Source: a virus. From it: 48,920 bases of DNA. Of the stretch, positions 11,430 to 20,900 are shown one piece after another. The first letter of the stretch is position 1. Each line of letters opens with the position of its first letter. A model generated the notes under the pieces. The model did no database searches. It saw only the letters and a list, made by a program, of their open reading frames with translations, and was not told the origin of the DNA. Where the stretch lies: positions 1 through 48,920 of the IMG/VR virus record IMGVR_UViG_3300036791_001712. One strand, written 5' to 3'. Both the position numbers and the translations under genes were made by a program.

Positions 11430-13381
11430 TGCCTATGGGAGTGACCGTTTCGATGGTGCAACGCTGCGATCAGACTGAAACCCGTCCGATCTCTTTTGAC
11501 GATATCTGGGCAATAACCCGCGACGGGGGACACGGGCTAAAGGAAAAGATCAATCAGATCCGTAACCGTTACGAAGCCGAGAAAGATATTACCGGCAACC
11601 CGGAGAAGGCCAAAAAAGCCATTGCGGAACTAAAATTGCAGCTGCCGGGCTTCCTTCCCTCTGGGACATTTTCAAAACGCGAAAGCAGCGCGCTAGTGGA
11701 ACACTCCGGGCGACTATGCGCCGACTGCGACTCACTTGGGGAACGCCTGCCCGCCATCAGGGGAATACTAAAAGCACTCCCATACGTTTACGCCATTGCT
11801 CTCTCTCCCAGCGGGGATGGTTTGAAGGTTTTCTTCAACGTACTCAACGACCCCGCACGCCATGAGGATTCCTTTCGCGCGATCCAAAGCAACATGCGCG
11901 ATCTGGAAATCGAAATCGACGAGAAATGCAAGGATCTCTCCAGGATCTGCTTTTTTACCTACGATCCCGATCTGTGGATCCGCGAGGACGGCAACGAGGT
12001 GCTGCCACCAGCCGACCCACTTCCCCGGGGTAAACCGGTAACCCAGTTGCCTACCGCCGATACGACCCGGCGGGAACTGATCGCGATCAGGCTTCTGGGT
12101 GAACTGCGGCCAGCGCCGGAGAAGGGCGGTTATTTTGTAAATTGCCCGGGGATAAACTTCCACACCAATAAAGACAATACCAAACAGACAATTCTTTACT
12201 TGGAAGGCGCGCCTACTCTGGATTGCCAACATGAATCCTGCGGTCATGTTGTTGAGGCGTTCAACAAGGTGCTTCGAAGCGAAATTGGAAAGGCAGAACG
12301 TCAACAGTCTCCTATCTCCAATCCCTATAGGGATAGTAGATTGGAGACACTTACACGAAATGGTGCAGAATCCACTACAACTCAACCACTTAGAGATTTT
12401 GTCACCTTTTACTCAGTTTCTGCCGTAAAAAGTTACGTCCCGCCGCCTGGTCTGGCGCTGGTTGGAGACTATCATATTGTTCGCGGATCGGTCACTGTAA
12501 TCGCTGGCCCGCCCGGAGTTGGAAAGAGCAGGGCCACGGTTTATCTATCGGTCTGCGGGGCCACCGGAGAGAATTTCTTCGGACTTTCTGTCCATTCCAG
12601 GTTCAAGACCATGATCCTGCAATGCGAAAATGGTCTCTATCGGCTCAAGAGTGAGTTCGCTCATGTGGGGGAAGAATTTGATGATTTCATAAGAATCTCC
12701 GATCCACCGCCTTACGGATTCCTATTCAAACGCTCTGATTTCAGGGCATTTGTGAAAGATAAGATTGCTGAATTTTTGCCCGGGGTATTAGTTATTGATC
12801 CTTGGAACAGAGTCGAGCACGGACAGGATTCCCGGGACTACCTGGATACCTTCGATCTGGTTCACTCCATCCTGCCTGAAAGTGAAAATACCCCGGCCTT
12901 GGTTATCAATGCCCATCACCGTAAAAGCGGCAACGATGGCGTAGGAAGCGGTCGTGATCTCCTAAAGGAACTTTCTGGTGGGCTAGCACTTGGGAGCGTT
13001 CCTAGAACAGTTTTCGCCATGCTACATGCCACTAACGCCGAAGAAGAAACCCGTGTCGTCTGGACATGCTGCAAGAATAATGATGGGGAACTGGGTAAAA
13101 GATCCGCGTGGGAACGAAAAGACGGAAACTTCCTGCCAGCAACAATCGACTGGGCTGAATTTGATTCCGCGACCAAGGCTGATAAGCGGGTCACAATCAC
13201 CGACGAAATGATCGAGGAATGCTTTGAAAGCGGCGCGATGATTCGCAGCCTAGCCCGCGATAAGCTAATGGAGATTAGCGGAGCAACCCGTGGAGCAGTC
13301 TATAAATGCCTGTCTCCCAAAGGTCGATTTTCAGATCAACTTATTTTCAGTGGAGATACCATAAACTACTTGAGGAAATAA
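11429..13381 (+). CDS. Primase-helicase-like replication protein (BT4734/VirE-N domain plus RecA-like ATPase)
   Basis: This 650-aa protein starts at the ATG after AAAGGAGG; a GTG 3 nt upstream is less likely. Residues about 30-200 resemble BT4734/VirE N-terminal domains linked to primases (FLPSGTFSKRESSALVEHSG, then VYAIALSPSGDGLKVFF). The C-terminal half is a RepA/RecA-fold ATPase: Walker A AGPPGVGKS at about 358-366, Walker B GVLVIDPWN at about 451-459, and NAHHRKSG near 493. It is the only clear replisome gene here, so it probably primes and unwinds phage DNA while polymerase comes from the host. The linker between the domains contains a hairpin-forming DNA segment (12315-12347). Confidence 0.85.
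   Translation: MPMGVTVSMVQRCDQTETRPISFDDIWAITRDGGHGLKEKINQIRNRYEAEKDITGNPEKAKKAIAELKLQLPGFLPSGTFSKRESSALVEHSGRLCADCDSLGERLPAIRGILKALPYVYAIALSPSGDGLKVFFNVLNDPARHEDSFRAIQSNMRDLEIEIDEKCKDLSRICFFTYDPDLWIREDGNEVLPPADPLPRGKPVTQLPTADTTRRELIAIRLLGELRPAPEKGGYFVNCPGINFHTNKDNTKQTILYLEGAPTLDCQHESCGHVVEAFNKVLRSEIGKAERQQSPISNPYRDSRLETLTRNGAESTTTQPLRDFVTFYSVSAVKSYVPPPGLALVGDYHIVRGSVTVIAGPPGVGKSRATVYLSVCGATGENFFGLSVHSRFKTMILQCENGLYRLKSEFAHVGEEFDDFIRISDPPPYGFLFKRSDFRAFVKDKIAEFLPGVLVIDPWNRVEHGQDSRDYLDTFDLVHSILPESENTPALVINAHHRKSGNDGVGSGRDLLKELSGGLALGSVPRTVFAMLHATNAEEETRVVWTCCKNNDGELGKRSAWERKDGNFLPATIDWAEFDSATKADKRVTITDEMIEECFESGAMIRSLARDKLMEISGATRGAVYKCLSPKGRFSDQLIFSGDTINYLRK
12315..12347. repeat. Inverted repeat in the primase-helicase linker
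   Basis: Perfect 9-bp arms TCTCCAATC (12315-12323) and GATTGGAGA (12339-12347) surround a loop containing the palindrome CCCTATAGGG. It lies in a locally AT-richer coding linker between domains. It could be a replication-initiation or priming structure, or chance. Confidence 0.6.
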
Positions 13382-13451
13382 CTTTACACAACCTGTCTCC
13401 CATTGTGTCAACTAGAGACTAATATGGATACACTCAGCCCGTAAACGAACT

Positions 13452-13748
13452 ATGGATATCAGCACAGGACAATTACGAAGCATTTTTGGGACAGCTTTAA
13501 TGGGCGGCAGTCAAGGCGCTATTTATTTGCCAGACCGAGAAACTCGCGCCCGATGGCTGGTAGCTGACGCCATGCGGGTGATCGCCAAACAGGAAGAACG
13601 CGCAATGGCTTCCAGGCTTCGTATTCTGGCTGGCTGGGTAGAATCCGGGCAGATGCCTACCAAACGCATAATCAATAAAATTGGCAACAAGCGGATGGAT
13701 AAAGTTGAGGATGAATTTGTTCGGTTGACGCGAGAGAGACTAAAATGA
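13452..13748 (+). CDS. Hypothetical helical protein (98 aa)
   Basis: A basic, helix-rich protein (ARWLVADAMRVIAKQEERAM, then MDKVEDEFVRLTRERLK). It follows the primase-helicase after a 70-nt gap and overlaps the next start (ATGAG). No family was recognised; a helicase-loader-like or DNA-binding role is conceivable from position only. Confidence 0.6.
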   Translation: MDISTGQLRSIFGTALMGGSQGAIYLPDRETRARWLVADAMRVIAKQEERAMASRLRILAGWVESGQMPTKRIINKIGNKRMDKVEDEFVRLTRERLK

Positions 13749-13900
13749 GCGATGAAGAACTGGAAAATTCCCTTGAAACCACGATCGCCATCCCCATGAA
13801 TGATGTTATGTCACCCTATTTTGTCTCCGGGCTTGATCCCCATTTCAGGCTTCAACCCGGCGAAAACAAGCTTTATGAAAGAGAGGATCCGGTAAAATGA
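13745..13900 (+). CDS. Small acidic hypothetical protein (51 aa)
   Basis: An acidic short protein (MSDEELENSLETTIAIPMND ... YEREDPVK). Both ends overlap neighbours by 4 nt (ATGA), indicating coupling into the glycosyltransferase gene. The function is unknown. Confidence 0.6.
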   Translation: MSDEELENSLETTIAIPMNDVMSPYFVSGLDPHFRLQPGENKLYEREDPVK

Positions 13901-16539
13901 TTGTTGTCTTCCCATATAGCACCCGTGACGAGGATCTGGCGCTGCGGAACCTCCAATGGTGGAATGAACTGGGCGGCTGCAAAGGCCATCAGTGCCTCCT
14001 GATGCACGATAAACGATGCGCCCCGGACTTGGTCAGCTCCATTGGGCAGGAAGCTTTCAAAGCCTTCGACAATGTCGAAATGGTGCCAGCCGGGGCGGCA
14101 ATAGACGGCTGGCCAGAGGGAGCCAATTACTTTTTCCGCCTTGCAGCGGCTACGCTTCAGAGCCGCCCCCAATGGCGCTATTTCTTCTGGATGGAGCCGG
14201 ACGCTATTCCGCTCCAAAAGGGCTGGCTCGACACGCTGGAAGCCGAATACAAGCGGGCGGGGAAGCCTTTCATGGGTGATCGGGTGGAAGTTGAGAAGAT
14301 CCCCCTCCATATGTCAGGAGTGGGATTTTACCCCAATCCGCTCCACCTCTATGCGGGAGAAGCGTATCGCGCGCATGAGACTGCTTTTGACATGGCGGGC
14401 AAAGATCAAATTGTCCCCCGGGCACATTTCACCAAACTGATCGAGCACGCGTGGCAGCACAAAACCTTTACCGACCCTCACGAACTTCAAACCCAAATGA
14501 GACCAGAGTGCATTCTATTCCATTCAAGTAAAGACGGTAGTCTGATAGATTTATTACGCCATGACAAAGCAAACCAGATTCAAAAACGGACAGATGCTCT
14601 TCACTCAGATATTCACGAAAAAAGAGGCTTTGTTGCGGCGACGAACCAAAATGAAACGTTACAAGAAAGCGTACAACCTCAAACATCCAGATGGGGCGAA
14701 GGAAATCTATCGCCGATACCACAAACGACATCGGGTATTGAAGTCTCAGAAGTATCGAGCAGGGGACAAGATTCGCGACGCGGTGCGGAGCGGCAGGATC
14801 GAGAAGCCCAACAAGTGCCAGCGGTGCAACCAACAAGTGCCAGCGGTGATGCTGCACGGTCACCATCAAAACTACAACGACCCCCTGATGGTGGAATGGA
14901 TATGCGCGTGGTGCCACCGGAAGGCCCACGGAGTATAACCTGCGACATTTTCATAAAAACCTACACCAAGGATGCCGAGTGGCTGGATTATTGCCGACGC
15001 TCGATAGCGCGCTTTGGCACCGGGTTCCACAACGTGGTCATAATCGGCGACCAAAAGGAGTACTGTGACGATGGTTATCTTTCCCAGCAGATCTACAAGG
15101 TTTACGCCGATACGTTCACTGACGCTGATTGGATTTTGCACATGGACAGTGACGCCATGTTCACCCGACCGGTCAGCCCGGAGACTTATCTGATCGATGG
15201 TAAACCCCGCTGGATGATTACGCCTAACAGCGATCTTGAGAAAAGTCTTCCCTGGTTTGAAGTCATACGCGAGTTCATGGGCGAGAACGCCGAATTTGAG
15301 TTCATGCGCCGGTTTCCTTTCCTCTTTCCCCGCTGGTTCTACCCGCAGTTTAGGCAATTTATCCTGACCCAGCACGGGGTCGATGCCGAGACCTACATCA
15401 AAAACAGGCCAAATCGCTCTTTCAGCGAGTTCAACTGCATGGGCGCATTTGCCTACAAATTTTTGCGGGACAAGTTCCACTGGATTGACACCAGCAAAGA
15501 TCCCTGGCCAGAACTAACCGTGGATCAACTCTGGAGCCACGGCGGGTTGACTGAAGAGAATAAGGCGCGCAGGGAAAAGATTTTGAGCGGCGAACCTGCT
15601 CAAAAACTTCCTGAGCCAGAATACGATATTCCTAAGCTTTTTACGAAAGGCGTGTTTCTTTCTAATTTAGGCGAGGTAAAAACAATTCCTGAAGGCATCA
15701 AAGTCTTGCCCGGGGATATCTGGGTTTTGGAAGGAGGCGATCAGATAAGCCAATGGGTGGAGCAGGAAGGTCGCCTTGACCATGACCAAAACTTCCTCCC
15801 CTTTGTGCTAAAACATATCAATGAGGGGGACACCGTAATAGATATTGGCGCACACATAGGCGATCACGCCATTGCTTACGCGCACAAGGCCGGGGAAGTC
15901 CACGCCTTTGAACCTAACCCAATCTCTTTCGAGTGTCTGAGTCACAACCTTTCTCCTGACATCGCGCCCCGGGCAGCGGGTGTTTTTTTACATCAGGTGG
16001 CGCTGGGCGACAAAGTTGGATCAGCCCCGCTTTCAGGCAATAACGGCCAGCCCGGGGGAGGTTATATAGGAGAACATATGAAGGTGGCCGATGTGGAAAT
16101 GCGCCCCCTGGATGGTTACAAGATCAAAGCCGACTTCATCAAGATCGATGTTGAAGGTTATGAGCTAAATGTGCTCCGGGGCGGGGAAGCCACGATCGAA
16201 GAAAACCGTCCTATCATGGTGATTGAGATAAATTTCGGCGCGCTTCGCCGTCAGGGAAATGTCCCCGGGGATATTTTTTCATGGTTAAAAGCGCATGATT
16301 ATTCCTACACCATCATCCAGGAGAACTGTGGTAGAACCAGCCCGATGTATGATGTCCTGTGTATGCCCGTCGCGGCCCCCCTCCTGGATAAAAATGATCT
16401 TTTAACTAATGAGCAGGTTCAAAATTACATCAAACGAATCGGGAAATTCTCCGGTTTCAGTTTGCAAAACAAAGCCTACGTCATGCGAGCTTTGGTGTTT
16501 GCCGGACTTAAAGAGAAAAGGAAAAAGAAAAAGAAATGA
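13897..16539 (+). CDS. Glycosyltransferase - glycosyltransferase - FkbM methyltransferase fusion
   Basis: The frame is 880 codons. Residues 1-220 look like a glycosyltransferase (RYFFWMEPDAIPLQKGWL; EPD may replace DxD). Residues about 221-347 are low-complexity and are the out-of-frame reading of an HNH gene (14561-14938). Residues about 348-590 form a second glycosyltransferase with a DxD motif (HMDSDAMF, about 415-420). Residues about 640-830 are an FkbM-type SAM methyltransferase (TVIDIGAHIGDHA; EPN; FIKIDVEGYELNVLRGG). The tail is poly-Lys. The likely role is sugar transfer and O-methylation of host surface glycan, virion or DNA; the target is unknown. Originally separate genes may have been fused when the HNH gene arrived. 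Confidence 0.8.
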   Translation: MIVVFPYSTRDEDLALRNLQWWNELGGCKGHQCLLMHDKRCAPDLVSSIGQEAFKAFDNVEMVPAGAAIDGWPEGANYFFRLAAATLQSRPQWRYFFWMEPDAIPLQKGWLDTLEAEYKRAGKPFMGDRVEVEKIPLHMSGVGFYPNPLHLYAGEAYRAHETAFDMAGKDQIVPRAHFTKLIEHAWQHKTFTDPHELQTQMRPECILFHSSKDGSLIDLLRHDKANQIQKRTDALHSDIHEKRGFVAATNQNETLQESVQPQTSRWGEGNLSPIPQTTSGIEVSEVSSRGQDSRRGAERQDREAQQVPAVQPTSASGDAARSPSKLQRPPDGGMDMRVVPPEGPRSITCDIFIKTYTKDAEWLDYCRRSIARFGTGFHNVVIIGDQKEYCDDGYLSQQIYKVYADTFTDADWILHMDSDAMFTRPVSPETYLIDGKPRWMITPNSDLEKSLPWFEVIREFMGENAEFEFMRRFPFLFPRWFYPQFRQFILTQHGVDAETYIKNRPNRSFSEFNCMGAFAYKFLRDKFHWIDTSKDPWPELTVDQLWSHGGLTEENKARREKILSGEPAQKLPEPEYDIPKLFTKGVFLSNLGEVKTIPEGIKVLPGDIWVLEGGDQISQWVEQEGRLDHDQNFLPFVLKHINEGDTVIDIGAHIGDHAIAYAHKAGEVHAFEPNPISFECLSHNLSPDIAPRAAGVFLHQVALGDKVGSAPLSGNNGQPGGGYIGEHMKVADVEMRPLDGYKIKADFIKIDVEGYELNVLRGGEATIEENRPIMVIEINFGALRRQGNVPGDIFSWLKAHDYSYTIIQENCGRTSPMYDVLCMPVAAPLLDKNDLLTNEQVQNYIKRIGKFSGFSLQNKAYVMRALVFAGLKEKRKKKKK
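14561..14938 (+). CDS. HNH homing endonuclease overlapping the glycosyltransferase fusion
   Basis: 125 aa in a frame different from the surrounding 880-codon gene. The C-terminal half is a clear HNH nuclease with structural zinc: C86-x2-C89, the H99/H101/H102 core with N104/N106, then C115-x2-C118-H119. The N-terminal half is very basic (EALLRRRTKMKRYKKAYN) and probably binds DNA. The stop TAA lies exactly where the second glycosyltransferase domain begins. There is no obvious ribosome site at 14561; M31 (14651) is another possible start. It is likely a free-standing mobile endonuclease that inserted between two glycosyltransferase genes or domains. Confidence 0.8.
   Translation: MTKQTRFKNGQMLFTQIFTKKEALLRRRTKMKRYKKAYNLKHPDGAKEIYRRYHKRHRVLKSQKYRAGDKIRDAVRSGRIEKPNKCQRCNQQVPAVMLHGHHQNYNDPLMVEWICAWCHRKAHGV
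14808..14848 (+). repeat. 22-nt tandem duplication inside the HNH gene
   Basis: CCAACAAGTGCCAGCGGTG occurs at 14808-14826 and again at 14830-14848. The unit length of 22 is not a multiple of three, so the same bases are read as NKCQRC in the first copy and NQQVPAV in the second. Confidence 0.9.
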
Positions 16540-16682
16540 GAGTGCCCCTCTTTGCGTTCATTAAATGGCTCAGGGAAAAAACCCGGTCATGCCAACTCAA
16601 ATCCGTGCCACCGGTTTCGACACTGGATTCCATCCTGCGCGACAACTGGTATGAGCCGAAAAAGAAACCACCCAAAGGCTAA
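16536..16682 (+). CDS. Small basic hypothetical protein (48 aa)
   Basis: The last rightward gene, coupled by ATGA to the glycosyltransferase fusion (MRVPLFAFIKWLREKTRS ... YEPKKKPPKG). It is basic, with an amphipathic start. Its TAA overlaps the TAG of the leftward ATP-grasp gene, so the two large convergent transcripts meet with no space for a terminator. Confidence 0.6.
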   Translation: MRVPLFAFIKWLREKTRSCQLKSVPPVSTLDSILRDNWYEPKKKPPKG

Positions 16683-17986
16683 CCACCAAGTACTTTGGCA
16701 ACTTGCGCCTGGGTAGGGACAGGTTCATCGCTAAAATGGATGCCGCTCTCTTCCCCGGCCTTAATCGTATCGATGGCTTCCGAAACCCGTTCCAGGTTCA
16801 GGTCAAGCGAGTAACCAGTTACCTTTCGGCAATACGCTTTTACTTTTTTTATTGCTCCCAAAAGTGAATCATCCACCGCCACAATCGCTCCTATTTCGGG
16901 CAGCCCGACCACCTGCGGAGCAACATAAAGGGTGTCGTTCACCTGACAGATGTTGCGCAGTTTTACCCATTGTCGAACTTCCGGCTCAACATAAACAGCC
17001 TGCCAATGCTGGTCAGCCCAATGACTGTGAATCAGTATCTCGACTCCGAACTTCCCAGTTGATTGGGGAGTTACTAACTCGCCATGTGCTCCATACCAGA
17101 TTATTTCACCCCAATTTGAAAACATTTCCTGATAAAGCTCTGATGGAGGCGATCCTGCTCTACAGCACGGATCCGTCAGATACGGCTTACCGTCTTTTTG
17201 AACTCTTATTTCACTACTCCAAAATCCTCGATAATTGTAGTCAGCAAAAACCGGAGCTAGTTTTGCGTTCACCTCCTTTACCTGCTCCGGCAATTTCTCG
17301 TAAGGCCGGACAACGCCCACATAAGCCACATCTTTGATCTCGTAACCAAACATCCCCGGGTCAGGGTAGGCTCCGTCAATGGTAAACCCGTCATAGCCTA
17401 TCTCGATAGCTTCATCGATCGCATCTTCCACGATAAATTCTTTGCTTTCCTTGTAAGGGCCAAGTTTCTGCTCGATATCGTCCAGGATCGGCTCGGAAAG
17501 AAACCTGTCCTGGTGATGAAAGGTTTCAACATCACCCCGCAACAGCGAGATTTTGACGTACTTGTTCTCTGCCTCTTCCAGATACTCGCGCAGGGCGGAG
17601 AGGCCGATGATTCTTTCGACCGGTTGCACAGGGAGATGAAGATCTTTTTTTAAGAAGAGCTTGGTCTGCCAGCGCATCAGTTCCAATTCCTCGCCCTTGG
17701 CGCTGCCCCAGACCGGTTTGCCCATCTCACGCAGGGCGATCTGTAAATCCCCGTCATAAACATCGGGGAAAAAGAAAATGTCAGCTTCATCGACATGATC
17801 CCAAAAATCTGTCACCCGTTCCACTCCCTCAAGCCCTGTGCCGATCGCGTATTGCTGACTCCGGGGGAATGCGCTTTTAAAAGGAGCGTAATAAAGAACT
17901 CTGCCGAAGTACTCCGTTAATTTTAAAGCCCAAGACGCGAACAAGCCATAATCTCGAACGAAGCACGTTTTATCTTGCAGATCCAT
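16679..17986 (-). CDS. ATP-grasp fold enzyme (PurD-like)
   Basis: A 435-aa protein like the ATP-grasp proteins found at the end of phage structural operons. N-terminal half: CFVRDYGLFASWALKLTEYF, RVLYYAPFKSAFPRS and a KGEELELMRWQTK substrate/ATP region. C-terminal half: FIVEDAIDEAIEIGYDGFTI and RGFWSSEIRV...YLTDPCCRAG, where E and D residues would bind Mg-ATP. ATP-grasp enzymes join a carboxylate to an amine or thiol; the substrate here is unknown, perhaps a peptide or wall component. ATG 17986, one base after the preceding TAA with AGG upstream, is preferred. An in-frame ATG at 18073 would add 29 residues and overlap the previous gene by 86 nt. Confidence 0.72.
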   Translation of the reverse strand: MDLQDKTCFVRDYGLFASWALKLTEYFGRVLYYAPFKSAFPRSQQYAIGTGLEGVERVTDFWDHVDEADIFFFPDVYDGDLQIALREMGKPVWGSAKGEELELMRWQTKLFLKKDLHLPVQPVERIIGLSALREYLEEAENKYVKISLLRGDVETFHHQDRFLSEPILDDIEQKLGPYKESKEFIVEDAIDEAIEIGYDGFTIDGAYPDPGMFGYEIKDVAYVGVVRPYEKLPEQVKEVNAKLAPVFADYNYRGFWSSEIRVQKDGKPYLTDPCCRAGSPPSELYQEMFSNWGEIIWYGAHGELVTPQSTGKFGVEILIHSHWADQHWQAVYVEPEVRQWVKLRNICQVNDTLYVAPQVVGLPEIGAIVAVDDSLLGAIKKVKAYCRKVTGYSLDLNLERVSEAIDTIKAGEESGIHFSDEPVPTQAQVAKVLGG

Positions 17987-17987
17987 T

Positions 17988-20900
17988 TTACCTACGGCCA
18001 GTTCCTCTGGTATGAACCGATGGAACCACCCCTCTTCGCCTGACACCGAGCTGCTGTGGCCGGGGTAAGACATCAGGAACCTGCTCGCGCAGCCCGGGGA
18101 TACCCATCATTACATGTTCCTTGATCCCAGTCGGGTAACGCTTTTCCGCCGGATCAGTCATCTGAGCTATCTGTTGAACGAACATCGGGATCAAGATTGA
18201 GCGAACATGTTCGCCCAAGACATCGGCACCCTGCCGAGGGTCAAGTGATTTGGCCATCTCAACCGATTCACGGACAAAAGGTGATGAAGATAACGCAGCC
18301 CACAGGGTTTCATACAGCCCGTACCAATATCCGGCAGTCTCCTCGTCGCGCTTGCGCAGATAAGAATCTCCTATCTGCCGGATGGTGGATCCAAATTGGG
18401 GCAGGATAAGGAAAGGATTATCCTGGAGCCAGGCCGGGATAACTTTGCCGCCAAGAACAGGGACACCTTCCGGGATTCTTGTTTGGCCAAAGCCGAGTTC
18501 ACCTGGTTGCCTCTTTTGTCCTGGACGGTAAAATCCGCCAAAATATTGTGGAGCGAAAACTCCCAATGCGGTTAGAGCCAGTCCAAGGGAACCGGTTTTC
18601 AAATTGCGCATGATTAAATCGGCTTCCTTGGGTGATAAATTTTCAATCCCTTTGCCCAAGATCGTTCCCACAATTCTTCCGCCACCTGAAAACCCCCCAA
18701 AGACCCCTTCAAAGGTGCGGGCGAGGATATTGGTTGGAACTTGAACCACAGGCAATTCGGCTTTAATCCCAAAAGCAGCCGCTTTTCCATAGAATCCGCC
18801 CTGACGTTCCAGTACACCCAGAAGCATACGGTAACCTTTGCTGGCCACGTTTTTATTTTGAAAACGCCAAAAAACCGAATCTTCATAAGCCAGTTCTCCA
18901 TTGACCACATGAACCAGTGGATCAGTGATATCAACTCCATGCCGAGCAGCAAACTCGGTGCGATGGATCAGCGAGCGAACCCATTCGTTGCGCGCCAGAG
19001 GCGATTTAAGCGCGCTATGCAAAAACCCAACATAATTTTGCAGTTCAGGTGGCAATGCTTGAAAGGATCCGAAAACACTTTCAAAATCCGGTTTCTGACC
19101 CCTGATATTCTTGCCAAAATCCGAGAGTAAATTTTTCCACATCTCGCCAAAAGCTGCCGCTTCGGCACGAGTATTAAACCCGTAACCTTCCCGGGGCGCG
19201 CGTTTGGCTACTTCACTAACAATGGGGAGATGTTTGAGCACGGTTCCAGCCGCTTCCCGGGCAGGGAGTATGATGGTTCCTTCAACTGAAGCAGAGAACA
19301 GTTTGGCCAGAGAATGAAAACCGGAAATAACACTCGCTCTGCGCCATTTAATGAGAAAGTCCGGGGCTTTCTGCCACCAAGTGAGTTTATCTCGGCGCGC
19401 TTTTTCAAGTGAATCAATCCAATCGTCTTCAGCTTTTTTCGCCTCAGCTGCTTTCGCCAAGTGTTCCTTGCTAAGGGGCATGAGTGTTTCGAGTTTGCCT
19501 TTACCGGTTCGATAAGCTTCCGCCTGTTTGCCCAGATTTTCCCAGAATTGTGTCGCTTTGGGACTGTGCAGATAAGCTTGAAGCGCGTCCTGTTTTTCCT
19601 TAATTTTATCATATTCCGCTACCACATCGCCATGTTCAAGGAAGCTTAAGGGACGACCTTTCTCGATCGCCTGCTTGTCGTCGAGCATCTTTTCAAGAGT
19701 AAACTGACTCGGGGAGCTAAGCGGCACTGCCTGCTTAGCCTTCTGGCCACCTTCCCGGGCTTTGCGGATATCCTGTAATTTGTCCAGGGTCTCAGAATAC
19801 TTGACATCGTTTTCAGCAATTCTGGCCTGATCCCCGCGCTGGAAAGCGTCCCTTTGGTTAGCGGCAATCCTATCTTTTTGAGTGTTAAGCTCGTTTTCCC
19901 GTTTGTTTAAGGCCGTGTGCTCTTCAGCGGTTAAAGGCCGGGGTTTGTCTTTTTGTGTCTCAATCAGGGTATTAGCGCGCCCTAGTTCAGCTGTCCTCTC
20001 CGGTGGCAGCGGAGCGACCGGCCCAGTTGGAACAGGAGGTGGTTGCGGGCCGGTTGGGCGGCGAGGTTGCTGTGAAAGGGGATAGAGCGAAGTCGCTGCC
20101 GGAGCAGCACCTGTCTCCGGCTTTGTTACCGGCCCAGCTTGTGCCTGGCGCTGGCGTTCGGCAGCTGCCTCTTGGGCTGTTTTTACTCCAGCGGCGGGCT
20201 GGGGAGCGGCTGCTCCTGGAGGTCGCTCTGCCCCCGGGGCTGCTTCTGGTGCGCCCCTTTTCTCGGCAGCGATTTGCCCGGCAAGGATGTCTCCGATTGC
20301 CCCAGCAGCCCGATCTGGCGCTTCAGCTCGTCCAGGGCCGGTTGGTCTTTGTTGCGAAAGTCGTTCATCCGCCGGTGCATCGACTCCAGGTACACCTTCA
20401 CCAGCCCTTTTAGCTGGGCCGGGTTCCGGGCCAAGGGCTGAAGCAGACTTGAAACTTGTGGCAGCATTTTTTGTATTATAGTCTTTGAGTCGGTCATTGA
20501 TTTGGTTGATTGCGTCCCAGTGTTTTTCATAAATGTTTCCTAAGGCTTTTTCATATAATCTAGTAGGAACACCGCTTGCGACCATCCGGCTATGATTAGC
20601 GAACAGCTCTGAAGTAAATCCCGCCCCTTCTTCGCGCGCATTAGCATGAGTTAACTCATGGATGAAAGCATGTAAAGTCGCAGCTGCGGCGGCTTCCGGG
20701 CTTGTTAAAGCAGAACTGGGGAGAGCACCCGGGTTAAACCAGACAGCCTTGAACGGGTTCATCATGTTCAGGCCAGCATAATCTTTATCGAAAGAAATCC
20801 CGCCGAACCATCCGCCCGGATCCGTTCGTTTGTAGTCTTGGTAGTCGGGGATCTTTCCAAACTCCCGCATGAAACCGGTCAGGGCATTGCCCAGCTTAGC

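Noticed and set aside
14468-14929. 153-codon minus-strand frame across the HNH region
   Set aside because: Shadow of the two plus-strand frames; its translation has no domain, and the HNH core explains the coding potential.
16683-16700. CCAAGTACTTTGG as another copy of the early operator
   Set aside because: It lies in the 3' end of the ATP-grasp gene, lacks the CAG centre and has no promoter elements around it.
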